Source: Alitta virens
Lineage: Eukaryota; Annelida; Polychaeta; Phyllodocida; Nereididae
DNA length: 64,000 bases
Reading direction: 5' to 3'
Assembly: GCA_932294295.1 (NCBI GenBank)
Contig: OW028582.1
Span: 36,249,204 to 36,313,203, forward strand
In this document: piece by piece, positions 47,120-59,800 of the stretch
Numbering within the stretch: the stretch's first letter is position 1
Layout: each line of letters starts with the position of its first letter
Translations under genes and position numbers: made by a program
The notes under the pieces: model-generated
The model's input: only the letters and a program-made list of their open reading frames with translations
Told to the model about the DNA's origin: nothing
The model's database searches: none

Positions 47120-47939
47120 TTTGACTTCTGAACGCTTGCGTAGAGAACGCCAAATGATTCTGTGGCAATCTAATGTACATTACATAGTAATTTTACCATG
47201 GTGATCATAAAACAAAATATATTTTTACTTTGGAATTTATTATCTCTATTACCACCTAATTCAAACTGCTGCAACTAATGGATTTGTGGTAAACAACTTA
47301 TAACTTATATAGTCGAAATGCCAAATGAAATGAATAACATCTACATAGTTCCTAGGTCAATGAACAATATTGAGTTTTACTTTCATTATTTGTTATCAAT
47401 TACCGCCTTCAAATAATGATGCATTTGCCTTAGATGCGTTGGTATTTTTACTTGTGTTGAAGCAAAGCCATCAAAATGCACTTACATGAAATGGAATGAA
47501 TAGTTTATTACCCACTCGCTTCACTGAAAGCAATAGGTGACATTGAGTTATTAGGCTTACATGCCTGTTTTTATATAATATGCGCCTAAGCCAGAGCTAG
47601 ATCCTGTACTGTCAAAGTATCTAAGTACCTGTTGTTGGTGTTTGTGTATTTAGGCAATTGGAGATAAACTTCTTGTAGAGCTGATATTTTTATTTCACTC
47701 AAATAGACATCTGTCAATTAGGTGAATCTGAAATAACAAAATCACCTATAAAATATGTATATTCAACCTATCTGATAAATAATTACAATGTACAATGTTT
47801 GAATGTTTATAATATAAATGGTAGAAAAAATGTCACATAAATTCAGATTTATTTCCAGATTGCAAGAACAGCTGTGACATAGCAGCTCTGAGCTGACTTC
47901 TATACAAAAAACACCAATATCACCTTTAGCTCTGGGTAA
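47120..47939. other. Spacer upstream of Grl4
   Basis: AT-rich; presumably contains the Grl4 promoter. No gene or clear element is recognised. Confidence 0.4.
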
Positions 47940-48118
47940 TAACCCATGAGATGTGAAATTGAAGGTACCTTGTACTCCATGTGTATGCGGAAGCAAGTAA
48001 AAGGCCCCACCCATGGGGTGAATGTGTAACATGGTGTGGACACCAAGCCTTATCACCTCATCATTACATCTGCCTCTGGCAGCTGGTGACTATGCATCAG
48101 ACCCAGTAGCATTGAAAC
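47940..48118. repeat. Dispersed repeat with 'ccatgggtggag' core, reverse copy
   Basis: Contains CTTGTACTCCATGTGTATGC, GCCCCACCCATGGGGTGAA, GTAACATGGTGTGGACACC and CTGCCTCTGGCAGCTGGTGA, the reverse of the copy at 39588. Confidence 0.6.
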
Positions 48119-49181
48119 ACATGTGAACATCAAAGTAAGTCAGATTTTAGTCCCAATGCTAAGCCATTGGCAGGGGCGTCAAATTCTCTTGACAGGTAAG
48201 TGGATGCATCCCTACTTGGTCGCATCTCGACTTTCCCTCCCTCATACAAGAGGCACCAGTTAATGCATGGACACTTGTAGCTACTTGTCAAGAAGTGATG
48301 TAATTGTGAATCAATTGATGCCAAACTATTTTTATAAACTTGTACTAATTTGTGGTACAAAGTATAAAACTGTTTAACAAATCCTTCTCACAATGTTGGG
48401 GGTGTATACCACCCCCCCCCCCCCCTCTGTAATGACATCTCTGGGCATTGGAGACTTGCACTTTATGAGATGTGGGTTAAAAGCAATAGAAAATGCAAGA
48501 TATGACACAACAGTTTTGTTGACATCGTTTATTAGTTATAATAAAACTATTATAAAAGTAACAAAACATGAAAATACATGCTTGCAATAATGACATTTAA
48601 TGCATTCAACATATTATAACAATGTACGCTAAAATGGTTAATACTTTGCTTAACAAAATAAGTTCAGCATCATGGCAAACAGAAATGCATAGCATCTCTG
48701 CAAATTTTATTCAGGGTAATGCACTTAATTTAAAAAATTTGAAATCATACAGTCATACTGCATGTCATAATATGTATGCAAAATGTGAAGAAATGTGGCT
48801 GATGTTATTGTTATACATATATGTCATTGTTGTCATAGGAATCCCATGTGTAATATTGCATATATATCATATTGTAGTTGGGAACATAGTTATTTAAAAA
48901 TATTTTTGTCCATAATCATCATTATTACACTAAGGATGGTAGCAGTTAAGTCTGAACTGAATTTTACAAACCACTCAATTAAAATAAATGAGTGAGGTAA
49001 TTCAACTAAAATATTGCTAGAGGGCTATCTCAGCCAACTGACATCATCAAAAATAATGTGTATTGCATCACAGAGTATAATTACCTACTGATCTAATTCG
49101 CTATACAGCTGCACATCTATTGACTACTATTGTCGAACAAAATACCTACTCACAAAACAGATCTCCCACTTTGGCAATTAT
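48119..49181. other. Region with no recognised gene
   Basis: AT-rich, with a C-run at about 48411-48425. Short frames here have no domains. I see nothing I can name. Confidence 0.35.
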
Positions 49182-49333
49182 ACATGGCCAATGTGCCACG
49201 TGCGTTTTCCATGAGAAGGATAAACGCATGGAAAATGCATGGTTTTTGGCTAATTATAATGAGGCAAAAACTATGCGTTTTCCATGCGTTTATCCAAACA
49301 TATGGAAAATGCACGTGGCACATTTGGCCATGT
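49182..49333. mobile_element. Near-perfect palindromic MITE
   Basis: 152 bp whose halves are inverted copies of each other: ACATGGCCAATGTGCCACGT at the left and ACGTGGCACATTTGGCCATGT at the right, continuing through GTTTTCCATG and GATAAACGCATGG to a short loop near 49250. The ends are flanked by TA on each side, compatible with a Tc1/mariner-type target. It has no coding role. Confidence 0.8.
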
Positions 49334-49517
49334 AAGTATTCAATTTTTCATTACGTTGCTAAGGTCAACACTATGATCAAATGTATCATCAAGTAACATC
49401 GCAAAGTAGAACAACATATCTCAGCTGATTATCACAGTATGGTGGATAACACTTCAGTTTATTGTTATTGTCCTTAAAGTGACTGTTATGATATTTAATG
49501 CAATTAATTACTAAAAA

Positions 49518-50040
49518 ATGACAAACTTATCACTAATTTATGTTATTGACAGATACCCTGATGAAAGTAATAACAATGAATCACATGTTATATACAAACA
49601 TTCACCATACTGTGATGACAATTCCCTGATTAATAGAATACTGAGTAAGAAAGATACATTTACCATACTTAGCCTTAATTGTCAGTCTCTACATGCAAAG
49701 TTTGATTTATTGAAAATTTACCTTGACATTTTACTCTCTAATGATTGTGAATTTAGTGCTGTTTGTCTCCAGGAAACTTGGTTGAATGAACGACATGATC
49801 TGTCTCTTTTAAAGCTTAATGGATATAACCTAGTGACAGAGCTACCCTCATGCAGTGTGCATGGTGGAGTCTGCATTTACCTTAAAGACAACTTCGACTA
49901 TAAAATATTAGATTTAGCTGATAATTCAGATTTTTGGGATGGGCAGTTTATTGAAATATGCACTAATAATTATGATGACAACAGTAATGTTATTAAAGTT
50001 GTAACTCAAGTAAAATGTAGCTCATCTACAAAAATACAAT
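49518..50040 (+). mobile_element. CR1/L2-like LINE scrap: endonuclease N-terminus
   Basis: The open frame reads FTILSLNCQSLHAKFDLLKI, VCLQETWLNE, GYNLVTELPSCSVHGGVCIY and then FDYKILDL: the N-terminal half of an apurinic-type endonuclease. It stops before the GDFN motif, so only a fragment remains. The open frame continuing to 50255 is chance read-through over transglutaminase exon DNA. Confidence 0.78.
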
Positions 50041-50092
50041 ATTCATTGATATCAATGCAATTTTCTGTTCAATTAATTAATACTCAACACAT

Positions 50093-51435
50093 TCAAGGTA
50101 TGACTTTCACCATTGTCATGCCCATTACAGACATAAGTTCGGTGGAATCAAAGTTAACGATGATGATTTCTCTGTCACCTGGTGTCTTGGCATGCATGAC
50201 AGTTGTCTTTTTGGCTGCCTGTCTTTTTTCAACATTCCTGAAAATAAAAAAATGAAATATGACAGTGAATTATAAAATTTTGTGACTGCTAGACGGCCAT
50301 CCTGGTTGAACGATACGTTTACACGTAATCACTTAAAAATGTTCTAAGGACTGTCAAGCTTCCACGATTGAGCCATTTCCCATGCTAAAATTCAAACTCA
50401 GCAGCGATTTCTTCATGTTTTTACCAAACTTAAGACACTGCAATTACATTTATTGTACCTATGTCTTACTGAACTCAATAGTGATTTCTCGCGTTTTATC
50501 AACAATTGTAATTATTCATGATTACCAAACTTGACAGCGACTTCTTGAAGTTTTACCAACTTTAATGAATAGTCGTAATTCCTTAAAGTTCATCTTATGT
50601 ACTTTCCTACCTTGACTATCAATGTAGGCTTCAAGAACCGGAAGTCGTCATCTTCACAATGGTATTGGTTCGTCTCCAGCACTCTGACCATAGTGCTGAT
50701 TTTGATGATGGCCATGTCCACCAGTTTGTCCAAATACTCGTCAGGGGTCACGTTCATCTTGATGACGCCATCTGCTGGTGAGATTATGATATATATGGTA
50801 AGTAAGAAACACATCACAAAACTATGGAAGTCCGACAAAATTTAGTGGCCCCTCCCCACCCACTAGTTCAACGTTGTCTGCAGGAATGCCTTCTGGCCAA
50901 AATTTAATTACAAGATTCTCCCAGTAATCAACAATTATTTGGGCAAACAAAAAACTTAGGGATTGGCCAGAGCACCTTATAACAGCATGACATCACATCA
51001 ACACTTCCATAAATCTCATATGAGAAATGGAGTCAGTTTGAACGAAAGCTCTATGACAAACATGGGACATTATTGTAAACAGTCCAAATTTTCCATTACA
51101 ATTTTTGTGAGGGAGAAGAGATACAGATTCTGATCTGGAAGACAACCATGAATAAAAAAGGTTTACAAATAGTTCATCTGTTCATATGATGGCCCTATCT
51201 AGCTAAATATATTATAAAACATTTTTGGTCCAAATTAGGACACTTCATAAAATACTAACCCTTCTTGCTCTTCACTTGGACTTCGTAGGATTCAGACTTG
51301 ATCATCCTGGCCATGACTCCATTGTAATAGACCACGGAAGCCGTCAAGGTCACCTTCACCGTCTGAGTAAGTGTAATTTCTTTGTTCACTCGAAGACCAA
51401 CATGGAAGGGGTTTCCGATTATCGTGTCTTCCCAA
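50093..51435 (-). CDS. Transglutaminase C-terminal exons (partial gene)
   Basis: Minus strand. Exon a, about 51435-51260, reads IIGNPFHVGLRVNKEITL, TVKVTLTASVVYYNGVMA and SESYEVQVKSK. Exon b, 50774-50611, joins in phase and reads MNVTPDEYLDKLVDMAIIKI, then VRVLETNQ and FRFLKPTLIVK. Exon c, 50237-50093, ends REIIIVNFDSTELMSVMGMT and a TGA stop. These match the first and second C-terminal beta-barrel domains of animal transglutaminases (calcium-dependent protein crosslinkers). The catalytic Cys-His-Asp core is not in the window. Exon c does not join b in frame at its best acceptor, and the middle of the last barrel is missing. It is therefore likely a gene fragment; a distant upstream part is not excluded. 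Confidence 0.6.
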
Positions 51436-51612
51436 TCGATTAATTAAAACATCATGTACTGTAAAGGTGGTATAATATATAATTTCGCATGGATACAGCC
51501 TTCCAAAGCATTATTACTATAGTGACCATTATATACATAACATTTATTCAAACTCTTTCATATACATGTACATAAATGTTAAAAAAAAGATAAAATTTTA
51601 AGATACACATAC

Positions 51613-51720
51613 AAAGTTGATAAAATCAAGTCTCTCTGAATGACTGAAACCACTTATTTGGACTAGATCATCTCTCAAATCTTCTAAGATCGCAGGCATC
51701 ACTTTGTCAGACTCAGACAT
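51613..51720 (-). CDS. Possible small 5' exon, unidentified
   Basis: 108 nt from ATG to a strong GTATGT donor, reading MSESDKVMPAILEDLRDD and then GFSHSERLDFINF. It could be a first exon belonging to the transglutaminase-like exons downstream, but the phases do not match the nearest acceptor. Weak call. Confidence 0.22.
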
Positions 51721-52139
51721 TTCTTCGAAATAAGCACCTCGCAGTCTACTCAGTTTGCACTTTAATACAATTTAAATCAAGTCTCTTCTCAATAAAACTA
51801 AAACTCCTGCGTATAAATTGATCTAGCTGTTGACATACACACTTTAAACAGAAACTTAACCTTCACATTTTTGCTTTTTTTCCACAGTATGGCGCATTCG
51901 AATAAATCTGCAGTACATTTGATCTAAAACTCCAGGTGTCCCTACTACATAAGGTAGATATCTTGTATGGGTCATTATAGATAAATTGAAAATACCTCCG
52001 CCTGATTGATTCAACGTGACTGCATATTCATGAAGAGAAATTACAGAGAACAGTACCATACAAATGAACGCACTATGTGCTGATTATTTTCTGCAAAGAC
52101 TAGCTAAAAACAGTGTTGACATGACTGAACAAATCATTC

Positions 52140-52560
52140 TTTTTACTTTGAACATCCATACTTTCACTTAAATTAAAATTGATTCTGTGACCTAAGTATT
52201 TCACACTGTCTACCCAGATAAGTTTGTCTCCACACAACATAAAATCAGGTTTGTTTTTAACACGCTGCTTTTAATACAGTATGCACACTGTCTTTTGAGA
52301 ATTGATATTTACGCTCATCGGTATGACCAAACTTCTCACAGATTTCTAACATTGCTTTTAAACCTTTAATAATGGGAGACAACAGTTTAAGGTCATAAGC
52401 ATAACCTATTGCTCCAGAAAAACTGTCCTCCGACCCAACATTCAAGACCAGCAGTTTCCAACTGTTTAACAATATGTCCATATACACACAAAAAAATAGG
52501 GGAAAATATTCCACCCTGTCTCACACCACTGATGGTCTTAAAATTCTGAGAATAACAAGC
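52140..52560 (-). mobile_element. Decayed non-LTR reverse transcriptase scrap
   Basis: Minus-strand pieces in two frames: IFSPLFFCVYMDILL, then GAIGYA-DLKLLSP (YADD box damaged), then IKGLKAMLEICEKFGHT, then CGDKLIWVDSVKYLGHRINF. The family differs from the CR1-like remnants elsewhere in the window. It is broken by frameshifts. Confidence 0.65.
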
Positions 52561-52589
52561 TTAGATCTGCAGTAAAAGTCTTATCTAAA

Positions 52590-52662
52590 TTCAGTCTGAG
52601 CTAGACTAAGCTAAACTGAGCTAGACTGAGCTAGCCTGAGCTAGACCGAGCTAGACCAAGTT
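52590..52662. repeat. 10-bp tandem repeat (TGAGCTAGAC)
   Basis: About seven imperfect units of TGAGCTAGAC with AAGCTAAAC, CGAGCTAGAC and similar variants. Confidence 0.9.
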
Positions 52663-53635
52663 AACAACAAGAAGTCAAAGCAAAAATACATTTGGACACA
52701 CTGCCAATTTATTTGGCCCTGAACATAAATAAGACATAGAGGTGACACACAGATGGAGATGAACATTTATACAGTATGCTCTTGAGGACACCCTCAAGGC
52801 AATTAAGCATACATATTAGATTGTAATTTATTGTAACATTTTGTAATATTTTTTATGACACTTTTGTAACAATTTTTAATATTTTTGTAACATCGTGTTT
52901 TCTCCTGCATACATACTGCATATATTGATCAAGTGATCATACTGTTTCCAATTCTGTATTCAATCTTATAGACTTGGATTGATATTAGGTGTAGCTTATA
53001 CGTAGATGGTGAATTGTTAGTTGTGATGTGATCAATATGGGTTAAAATGCTACAATACAGGGACGGGGTGGAGGGAAACGAAGATGAAAAGGCGAATGAT
53101 TGAGTGAGCAAGGCTAGTTGCTTTATACAAATTTTCGGCGGACTGGCCGGAAGCGGCCGGAAGTGGCTCACTATTTGCCAAGCCCCCTGATGTTGACCTA
53201 ACGGCCGGAAATAGTAATATGTAACATTCAAAGAGTAAGGCTAAGATGGCAGCGTCCCATTGTTAACCTATTTTACAAGTAAGTAAATTTACTCTAGAAT
53301 TTGACGTACATGGACATCTACTGGCAGGGGGGTCAATGACAATGACAAAAGCTTTATTGACCAAATGACAATAATCATACGTTTGATATAGTGTCAATTT
53401 ATTCATCCATTTCCATGGCAATGAGATGATGGGAGAAACAGCCATCCAATAAATGTGGACCTGGTGTCCATTTAAAGATAGGTGAAAGAAAACATCTGCA
53501 ACTCAGTAGCTTCTTTAAAAAAAAGAATTTAGGCATAGTATTCACACTACTTTTCAATGCAGACGAATGGACTAAACCACTCTCAAGTATGTGTAACAGA
53601 TTCATGACGATACCACCCTCAAGTCCTGAATTGCA
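52663..53635. other. Region with no recognised gene
   Basis: Contains TTTTGTAAC repeats near 52835-52890 and a GGCCGGAAG-rich patch near 53145-53215. Minus-strand open frames at 53231-52929 and 53659-53399 have no recognisable domain. Confidence 0.35.
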
Positions 53636-53966
53636 TATGTCTACTACATAATGTATCAAATGTTTGTAGAAATAAATTAGATTCTTATGTATTAATCATA
53701 CCTGCATGTGCGTATTGCTTTTACCATTTGGTGCCTTATGATAAAGTATAGATTTTGTACATTTATATATCTATCAGCTGTTGTTTTGGTTATTAACTGT
53801 GATATCATCAATATGTTATCAATAAAACATTTAAAAAATATAAACACATCTAGTAAACGACTAAATATATAAATGACTCATACCCTATAGGAATGACAAA
53901 TTTTAGGTCAGAATTGACCACTAAGGTATTATAAGGTAGGTCAATAAAAATCAATCTGTCTCTAGA

Positions 53967-56900
53967 TTAATCACCAGGCTGGAACTGAACTGTGATGACG
54001 ATGTACGTGATGATAAGGCCTATGACCTGAAAAATAATTGGCCATTGTAAATCAGCTGCAGTGAAACATCACCAGTTGGACCACCGTTGGTCTTGCATAA
54101 TTTACTGGTCATAATAATATTCTTAATTTTTTATTTTTAAATCTAATATTCAATGTATGTATGTGAATGAAATCAAATGATATTATTATATGATGGTGAG
54201 GTGGTCTTAAACAAGAAGTAAAAATACAACAGCAAGTATCTGTGAGGTCTCCAGATGGGCAGTCTTACAGTCAATTTCATAGACTTGGAACTGAACTCCA
54301 GGGCAGAGAGAACTGCTCCATAGGACGTAATTTGAATCCGGGTCTCCCGTTGGTTAAAGTACTTCCTCGGCCAATGAAAGTCTTGGATTGTATTTAGTTA
54401 CCAAGTCTATGAAATTGGCTGTAATGGTAGGGTGGTCTTCTGAAGTGAGGTATATTAGCATAAATGTCTGAAAGCGGTGTTTCATTGTACTTCACCATAT
54501 CTCTATGGACTATATAGCTTTTGCATGAAGTGGACATACCTTAGCCTGCAATGGAGTCCTCTAATATTTTGTGGTATTTTGCAACAGGTTCATAAATATT
54601 CAGCATGGACAACATACATGCATCAGTGCCTACTATCATCATTGAAGTTGAAATTACCGATTCAGTTCATCAATACAATGATTGTGTTCAAATAACAGCA
54701 TGTCAAGGTTATTCATAGTGTGTGCACTCATTATTTCTTGGTATAACTTAGATTTAGGAATATAGAAAGGCTGTAAAACCGCGTGCACATAGTATCCCAT
54801 AAAAAGTATAAAGACTGCTGCATGGCCCTCATTCTGCGAACTCGGACACACACGAGAACCATGCCCGCTTGGCTAGACTTACCCCAGCTGCCCCAGGCCT
54901 GTCTAGATTCAAGAATCCCATTGCAGAAACTCCCAAAAACGTTTCAACTTTCTTCATGAAAAGAGACATCTGAAGTATTTGACCAAAAAGGGTTTATCAA
55001 ATGAGTGTCATATTTTTAACATGTTTGCATGTTGTTTAAGTCACACCAATTAGCAAAGTGTGACTTTCTCGCATGAGAAGATATATCGTTGATATCCTGA
55101 AAGACTAAGTCAAACCAGTTTGTCTGAATTTTGCATTGTTGCTAATTCTGATTTTCAAGGACAAAGTATTTGATCTCTAGATTTTGAAGTTTAGTGAACT
55201 GAAACACCCCAAAATATTCATTCATTATAGCTCAGTCTTCCACTAAGAGCCATCAATTTTCTTATGGTTTAACCATTTTAACCTAGTCTTCCACAGAACA
55301 TCTGGGAGGTACAAAAGTGTATTCAGTCAAAGCAAAATAACTAATAACAGAATTAAAACTTTGCCTTTTTCAAACAAGGTTAAATTGGTTTAGCTTAGTC
55401 TTCCGCTATTAATGTCTGAAATAAGAATGACATGATAAGTGAAATCAATATTTCTTTTTTCTATCTAAAGTATAAACATAACTGATCAAATAGTCTTCTT
55501 ACACATCAGATCAGGACTTCGATGATATAAATTTTGCCCATACTTTGCAGCTGAATATGAAATTATCGTTGTTTTGACTTTCACAGGTCTTTGAATGGAT
55601 CTCCTGAAACTGCTAACTTTGCTGTGTCTGAGTCTTCCATGATATTGTCGATTTACTCCCTCTCAATGAAAAAACCAAACAGATTGTTACCTCAAGTTAC
55701 AATTTATTTTGCACTTCTGGGTCAGTGTATTTTTATTTATTTTTTAATAAATGGACACAGGTGAAGAAAAAAAAAATGCATGTATACCTGACGATAGGTG
55801 TGCTCAGAAGTCAGTTTCAGGTCTGCGGTAGTGAACAATTCCATTGGTCTCTGAGCCTGAGAAAAGATACACATCAATGTTAGGCAATGACTGCTGTGAC
55901 ATAAAGTAACCCTCTGACAGTACTGAGTCAATAACTGGGCATTTTAGATGTCTCATGTCTCAATGCTACTGGGTCTGAAGTTAAGTCAGCTCATATTGGC
56001 AGCTGCCAGAGGCAGACGTAATGATGAGATGATAAGGCTGCTTGGAGTCCACACCATGTTATACATTTCCCCCATGGGTGGAGTCTTTCACTTGCCTCAA
56101 CATAGACACTGAGTATAAGGCACCTCTAATTAAACGTTTCATGCAATTGACATCCATCTTAGCTGATAAATGGTGCCTGGGTCTGGGATCAATACTTTAT
56201 GAAATTGTACATGTTGAACTGAATTGAATTTATTTATTTTGAAGATATACAAAAACAGAAAGATTGAATAAAAAAAGTCCAACTATATGTCACAATATAC
56301 TTAGATCTCTAGAATAAGGGAGTTCAGGATAAGATATTTCTGAAAAAGCACTACCTGTTCCAATACATAAGCTGGAGCAGCCAAGAATATCAAAAGCGTC
56401 GCAGCTATTTGGGTGAGTGGAAGCCACATGTATGGAGAATTTGGAGATGATACGATACTGGTCAGAAGAGATGTGGTCAAACAGACCATAGCAATGGACA
56501 GGGTCAGCAGAGATGAGACAATCAGGATGCCATGGGTTGAGGAAAATCGCTCCACAGCATCACACAGCCGGTTGTATCGGAAACGAAATCTGAAAAGTAG
56601 GTCGCAGCTGAACTCATAGACTTGAAACTAAACTCCAAAGGACATCACGAGAATCCAGGACTTTCATTGGCTGAGAGATTGCTTCAACCAATGGGAGTCC
56701 CGGATTCACAAGATGTTATCTGAGTTTAGTTTCCAAGTCTATGAAATCTGCTGTAATCAAAAGCCTTATTAGTTGGTGAATTAATGATAAAATCATTATG
56801 AACTTGTCATACATTAATTAGATATTTGTCATTTGTCGATAAAATTCATTTATGGATCTTACAAATAAAAAACATTCTTTAATAATCATATTCAGAGTTT

Positions 56901-57548
56901 CTTGGAGACTGTTCCTTACTTTTGTAGAGTACTGTCATCCTTGCCAAAGATGTCTGGTGACTTTTCCAAACTTTCAAAGAGGACCTGAAACTCTTTTCCC
57001 AGCAGGAAACAATACACTATTAAGTAGGAAGGTACAATGAACTGTCCGGGTAATATGAACAACATTGCGATTGTCGCTATAGTAATGTTACAGTCTAATT
57101 TGACAAAACCATCCCATACTGTGCATCGCTTTATATTATGAAAGGTAAAATTTTCAATGCTAGTCAACAAACTACTTGCAATATTAACTAACACTGGTAA
57201 AACGACAGCCATTACAAGTACAATCTTCACCAAACGTCTTGGTTGATAATGAAATTGATTCGATTCCATGACAAAAAGGGTCTTCTTTCTTGCCATTATG
57301 AACATGTTGATTGAAGATATTATACTCCATAAAAGGAATGCACCAAGCTGGATTGTAAAAGCAACACTCAGTCCAAAGCTTCGAGATTTTGTTGAAGCCA
57401 TCACTATGGAAATAGCCACAAATATAGTCCCACTAATGTGGAGTATGTTGTATGCGATTGACAAAATGTGCCAAAAATTTCTTGGCTTTCCTTCAGTGTG
57501 AGATTTTCCAAATATAATGAATGCTTTGTGAAATAGAGACAGCTCCAT
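53967..57548 (-). CDS. Gustatory-receptor-like seven-pass membrane protein (Grl5)
   Basis: Minus strand, five exons: 57548-56920, 56589-56355, 55856-55788, 54969-54883, 54026-53967; phases 2, 0, 0, 0; 359 residues. It starts MELSLFHKAFIIFGKSH. Exon 2 starts FRFRYNRLC and ends APAYVLEQ; exon 3 reads AQRPMELFTTADLKLTSEH; exon 4 VETFLGVSAMGFLNLDR; exon 5 TYIVITVQFQPGD and stop. The C-terminal tail after QF is only four residues, shorter than in Grl1, Grl2 and Grl4. All frames are open and all splice sites GT-AG. It is the intact sister of the Grl3 pseudogene. A predicted chemoreceptor-like channel or receptor at the plasma membrane; the ligand is unknown. Confidence 0.87.
54278..54411. mobile_element. 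Foldback MITE 'catagacttgg' family, copy 5
   Basis: Counterpart of 37726-37896 in Grl5 intron 4, with an internal deletion that removed part of the right inner arm. Confidence 0.7.
55952..56205. repeat. Dispersed repeat with 'ccatgggtggag' core, block II copy
   Basis: Counterpart of 39588-39795, but about 40 bp longer in the middle (ACATAGACACTGAGTATAAG and CACCTCTAATTAAACG), so the block I copy has a deletion. Confidence 0.6.
56615..56743. mobile_element. Foldback MITE 'catagacttgg' family, copy 6
   Basis: Counterpart of 40209-40339, between exons 1 and 2 of Grl5. Confidence 0.7.
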
Positions 57549-57769
57549 CTTGACGACCTCTAAGCTCTTCTTCTGAACAAAGTGATGTGATTCAAATATT
57601 GCTTGATATTGACATAGTTGTAGCTCATGTGATATCCAGTGTTCACTTCCATTAAGCTCTTGTGCTTAAAGCCACAACTAACCTTTCTACATCCATTAAA
57701 GCTATGTGTGAACAAACATTTCTTTGTGCTTATCACATTAGTTGCTATGCTACAGCATGTTTAAATGGA

Positions 57770-58700
57770 GTTTTGTCCATTTTTTGTGATATCAATTACT
57801 TCTGCTTCACCCCCATTTCACCATTAATGACTGCTGCAAGAGCAAATTGTCAATTCACCAACTAAGGCAACAAGGCTCGGGGTCTAGTATGATCCATTGA
57901 CAAACAGCCACCAGGGGCAGGTAGCAGTGGAGATTCCTGGTGAGGTGACATCGGGGTTCTAGACTTAGTTTCATGTATGCTGACTTGAGTTACTTACTAA
58001 TTTATGATGTACAGCCTTACACAGTACCCATGTTGCATTTTTGCCTCATTGACCTCTCTTTGTACTCAGATATAGTATTGCGATGTCATCAGACAATGGC
58101 CATGGTGAGGTCACAAAGTGCACGAATCATGTAGAAGTAATGATGTCATAACATATGACATTATCAAAATGAGGTCAATGAGGCAAAAATGCCAACATGG
58201 CTGCCACGTGAAAAGGGTGTATACTAGTCCGATCCATGAGTCCCTACATGTAGATGTAGGGACTGATTCCAAACCATAGGTTTTTTTCAGCCCATAGGGC
58301 ATTTTCAGAAAGTCGCTTTTTCTAAACAATTACTCTTTGAAGAATAATGCCAATTTTCAGACACAATCACTCAAGTTATAACTGTAGGCAATATATTTCT
58401 CTACAATTGTGTGTCATAATTAACCGGAAAGGTAATTTCCCGAAGATAATAGAATTTTGTCCATTGTTGTGATATCAATTACTTCTGCTTCACCCCTATT
58501 TCACCATTAATGACTACTGCAAGAGCAAATTGTCCATTCACCAACTAAGGCAACAAGGCTCGGGGTCTATTATGATCCATTGACAAACAGCCACCAGGGG
58601 CAGGTAGCAGTGGAGATTCCTGGTGAGGCGACTGTGGGGTTCTAGACTTAGTTTCATGTATGCCGACTTGAGTTACTTACTAATTTCTGGTATTCACCCT
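57770..58700. repeat. Tandem duplicate of about 690 bp upstream of Grl5
   Basis: The stretch starting TTTTGTCCAT...GTGATATCAATTACTTCTGC at about 57772 is repeated from about 58450, including GGCTCGGGGTCTA and CAGCCACCAGGGGCAGGTAG. Block I has a single copy near 41325-41545. The duplication is therefore later than the block duplication, or was lost from block I. Confidence 0.85.
58003..58228. mobile_element. MITE with long inverted ends, copy in tandem unit 1
   Basis: Left CCCATGTTGCATTTTTGCCT with CATTGACCTC; right GAGGTCAATGAGGCAAAAAT with GCCAACATGGCTGCCACGTG. The inverted ends are about 45-50 bp and imperfect. Confidence 0.7.
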
Positions 58701-58907
58701 TTTCACATGGCAGCCATGTTGACATTTTTGCCTCATTGACCTCTCTTTGCGCTATTAAGTGTTGTGCTGTCATCAATAGACAATGGCCATGGTGAGGTCA
58801 CAGAGTGCAAGAAAAACAGTAATGATGTCATGATATATGACATAATCAAAATTAGGTCAATGAGGCAAAAATTCCAACATTGCTGCCGCGCGAAATGGGT
58901 GTATACC
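58689..58907. mobile_element. MITE with long inverted ends, copy in tandem unit 2
   Basis: 219 bp from GGTATTCACCCTTTTCACAT to GCGCGAAATGGGTGTATACC, with inverted ends of about 55 bp (GCAGCCATGTTGACATTTTT against AAAATTCCAACATTGCTGC). Confidence 0.75.
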
Positions 58908-58949
58908 ACAAACTTTTATGCTGTTAGGAAGGATTTTTGTTCAATTTTT

Positions 58950-59500
58950 TTTAACCCTGAAGTACTATTCAAAGCAATGCTCTACTGATACTTTGTTAAG
59001 AGTTCTGTGATACATCTGAAGATTGTTATTCAGTTAAGAATAAAGAGTATCTGATTGGGGTGTTGATCTCATGCATTGGTACAATTCATCCCAAAACTTG
59101 ATAGAGTGAATTATACCTTTCGTAATCCAATCAGAATCCTTATTTTTGTGCTTTTTACACTTTACATATCTAATTGGCATGAGTTTATCCAAATATTATA
59201 ATGAGAGTTGGGATCTTCAATTCTACCTATCTTGAATTTATCCATAATACAGGAAATTGCCAGTTTGTTCATAAATTTAGATCGAGCTTCCTCTGTATTG
59301 GTATATTTTCACAAATTTATGACTTGTTTTGGTAAATTTTCGATAATCAAAAATCACAAAACATGGCTGATGGTCAGAAATATTCATTCGAATTCCTGCA
59401 GTTGTTTTGGAAATGTGTAGCCTTTTAATGGTCATTCCTAATATGGGCATGCATAAAAAGTGATGACAAAACTTCACTGTATGTTCTGAAACTTTTTAAT
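58950..59500 (-). mobile_element. LINE scrap: endonuclease end and linker, block II
   Basis: Counterpart of 41745-42285; reads NISDHQPCFVIFDYRKFTK. It has a three-base deletion and separate point changes relative to block I. Confidence 0.65.
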
Positions 59501-59800
59501 TTTGATTATAGTAGTCTTAAGCAGTCATATATATGTTATTATAAGGTGTTCTATAGATTTAGATATGGTACAAAAAGGGCTACAGATTACAGTTATGTCA
59601 AATTTGAGTCACTGGGCAGATAAGGCATCAATAGGATGGCCATCACTCAAGATTTTTACAAGCTAAAGTATAGGAAGTTCACTCTAAATACAAAAAATGT
59701 GTGTCAATAAAAGTGACTTGGTTGAAATTGTGCTACCTTAATTAAAGGTTTGGCATACCTTTGGTGTGCTAATAAAGTGAGTAATTCAATTCATTAGTAA

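Noticed and set aside
49518..50255. One 245-residue protein
   Set aside because: Only the first two thirds match a LINE endonuclease; the rest overlaps a minus-strand transglutaminase exon and is chance read-through.
53100..53240. GC-richer GGCCGGAAG patch as a promoter
   Set aside because: No open frame or exon with good splice sites follows on either strand.
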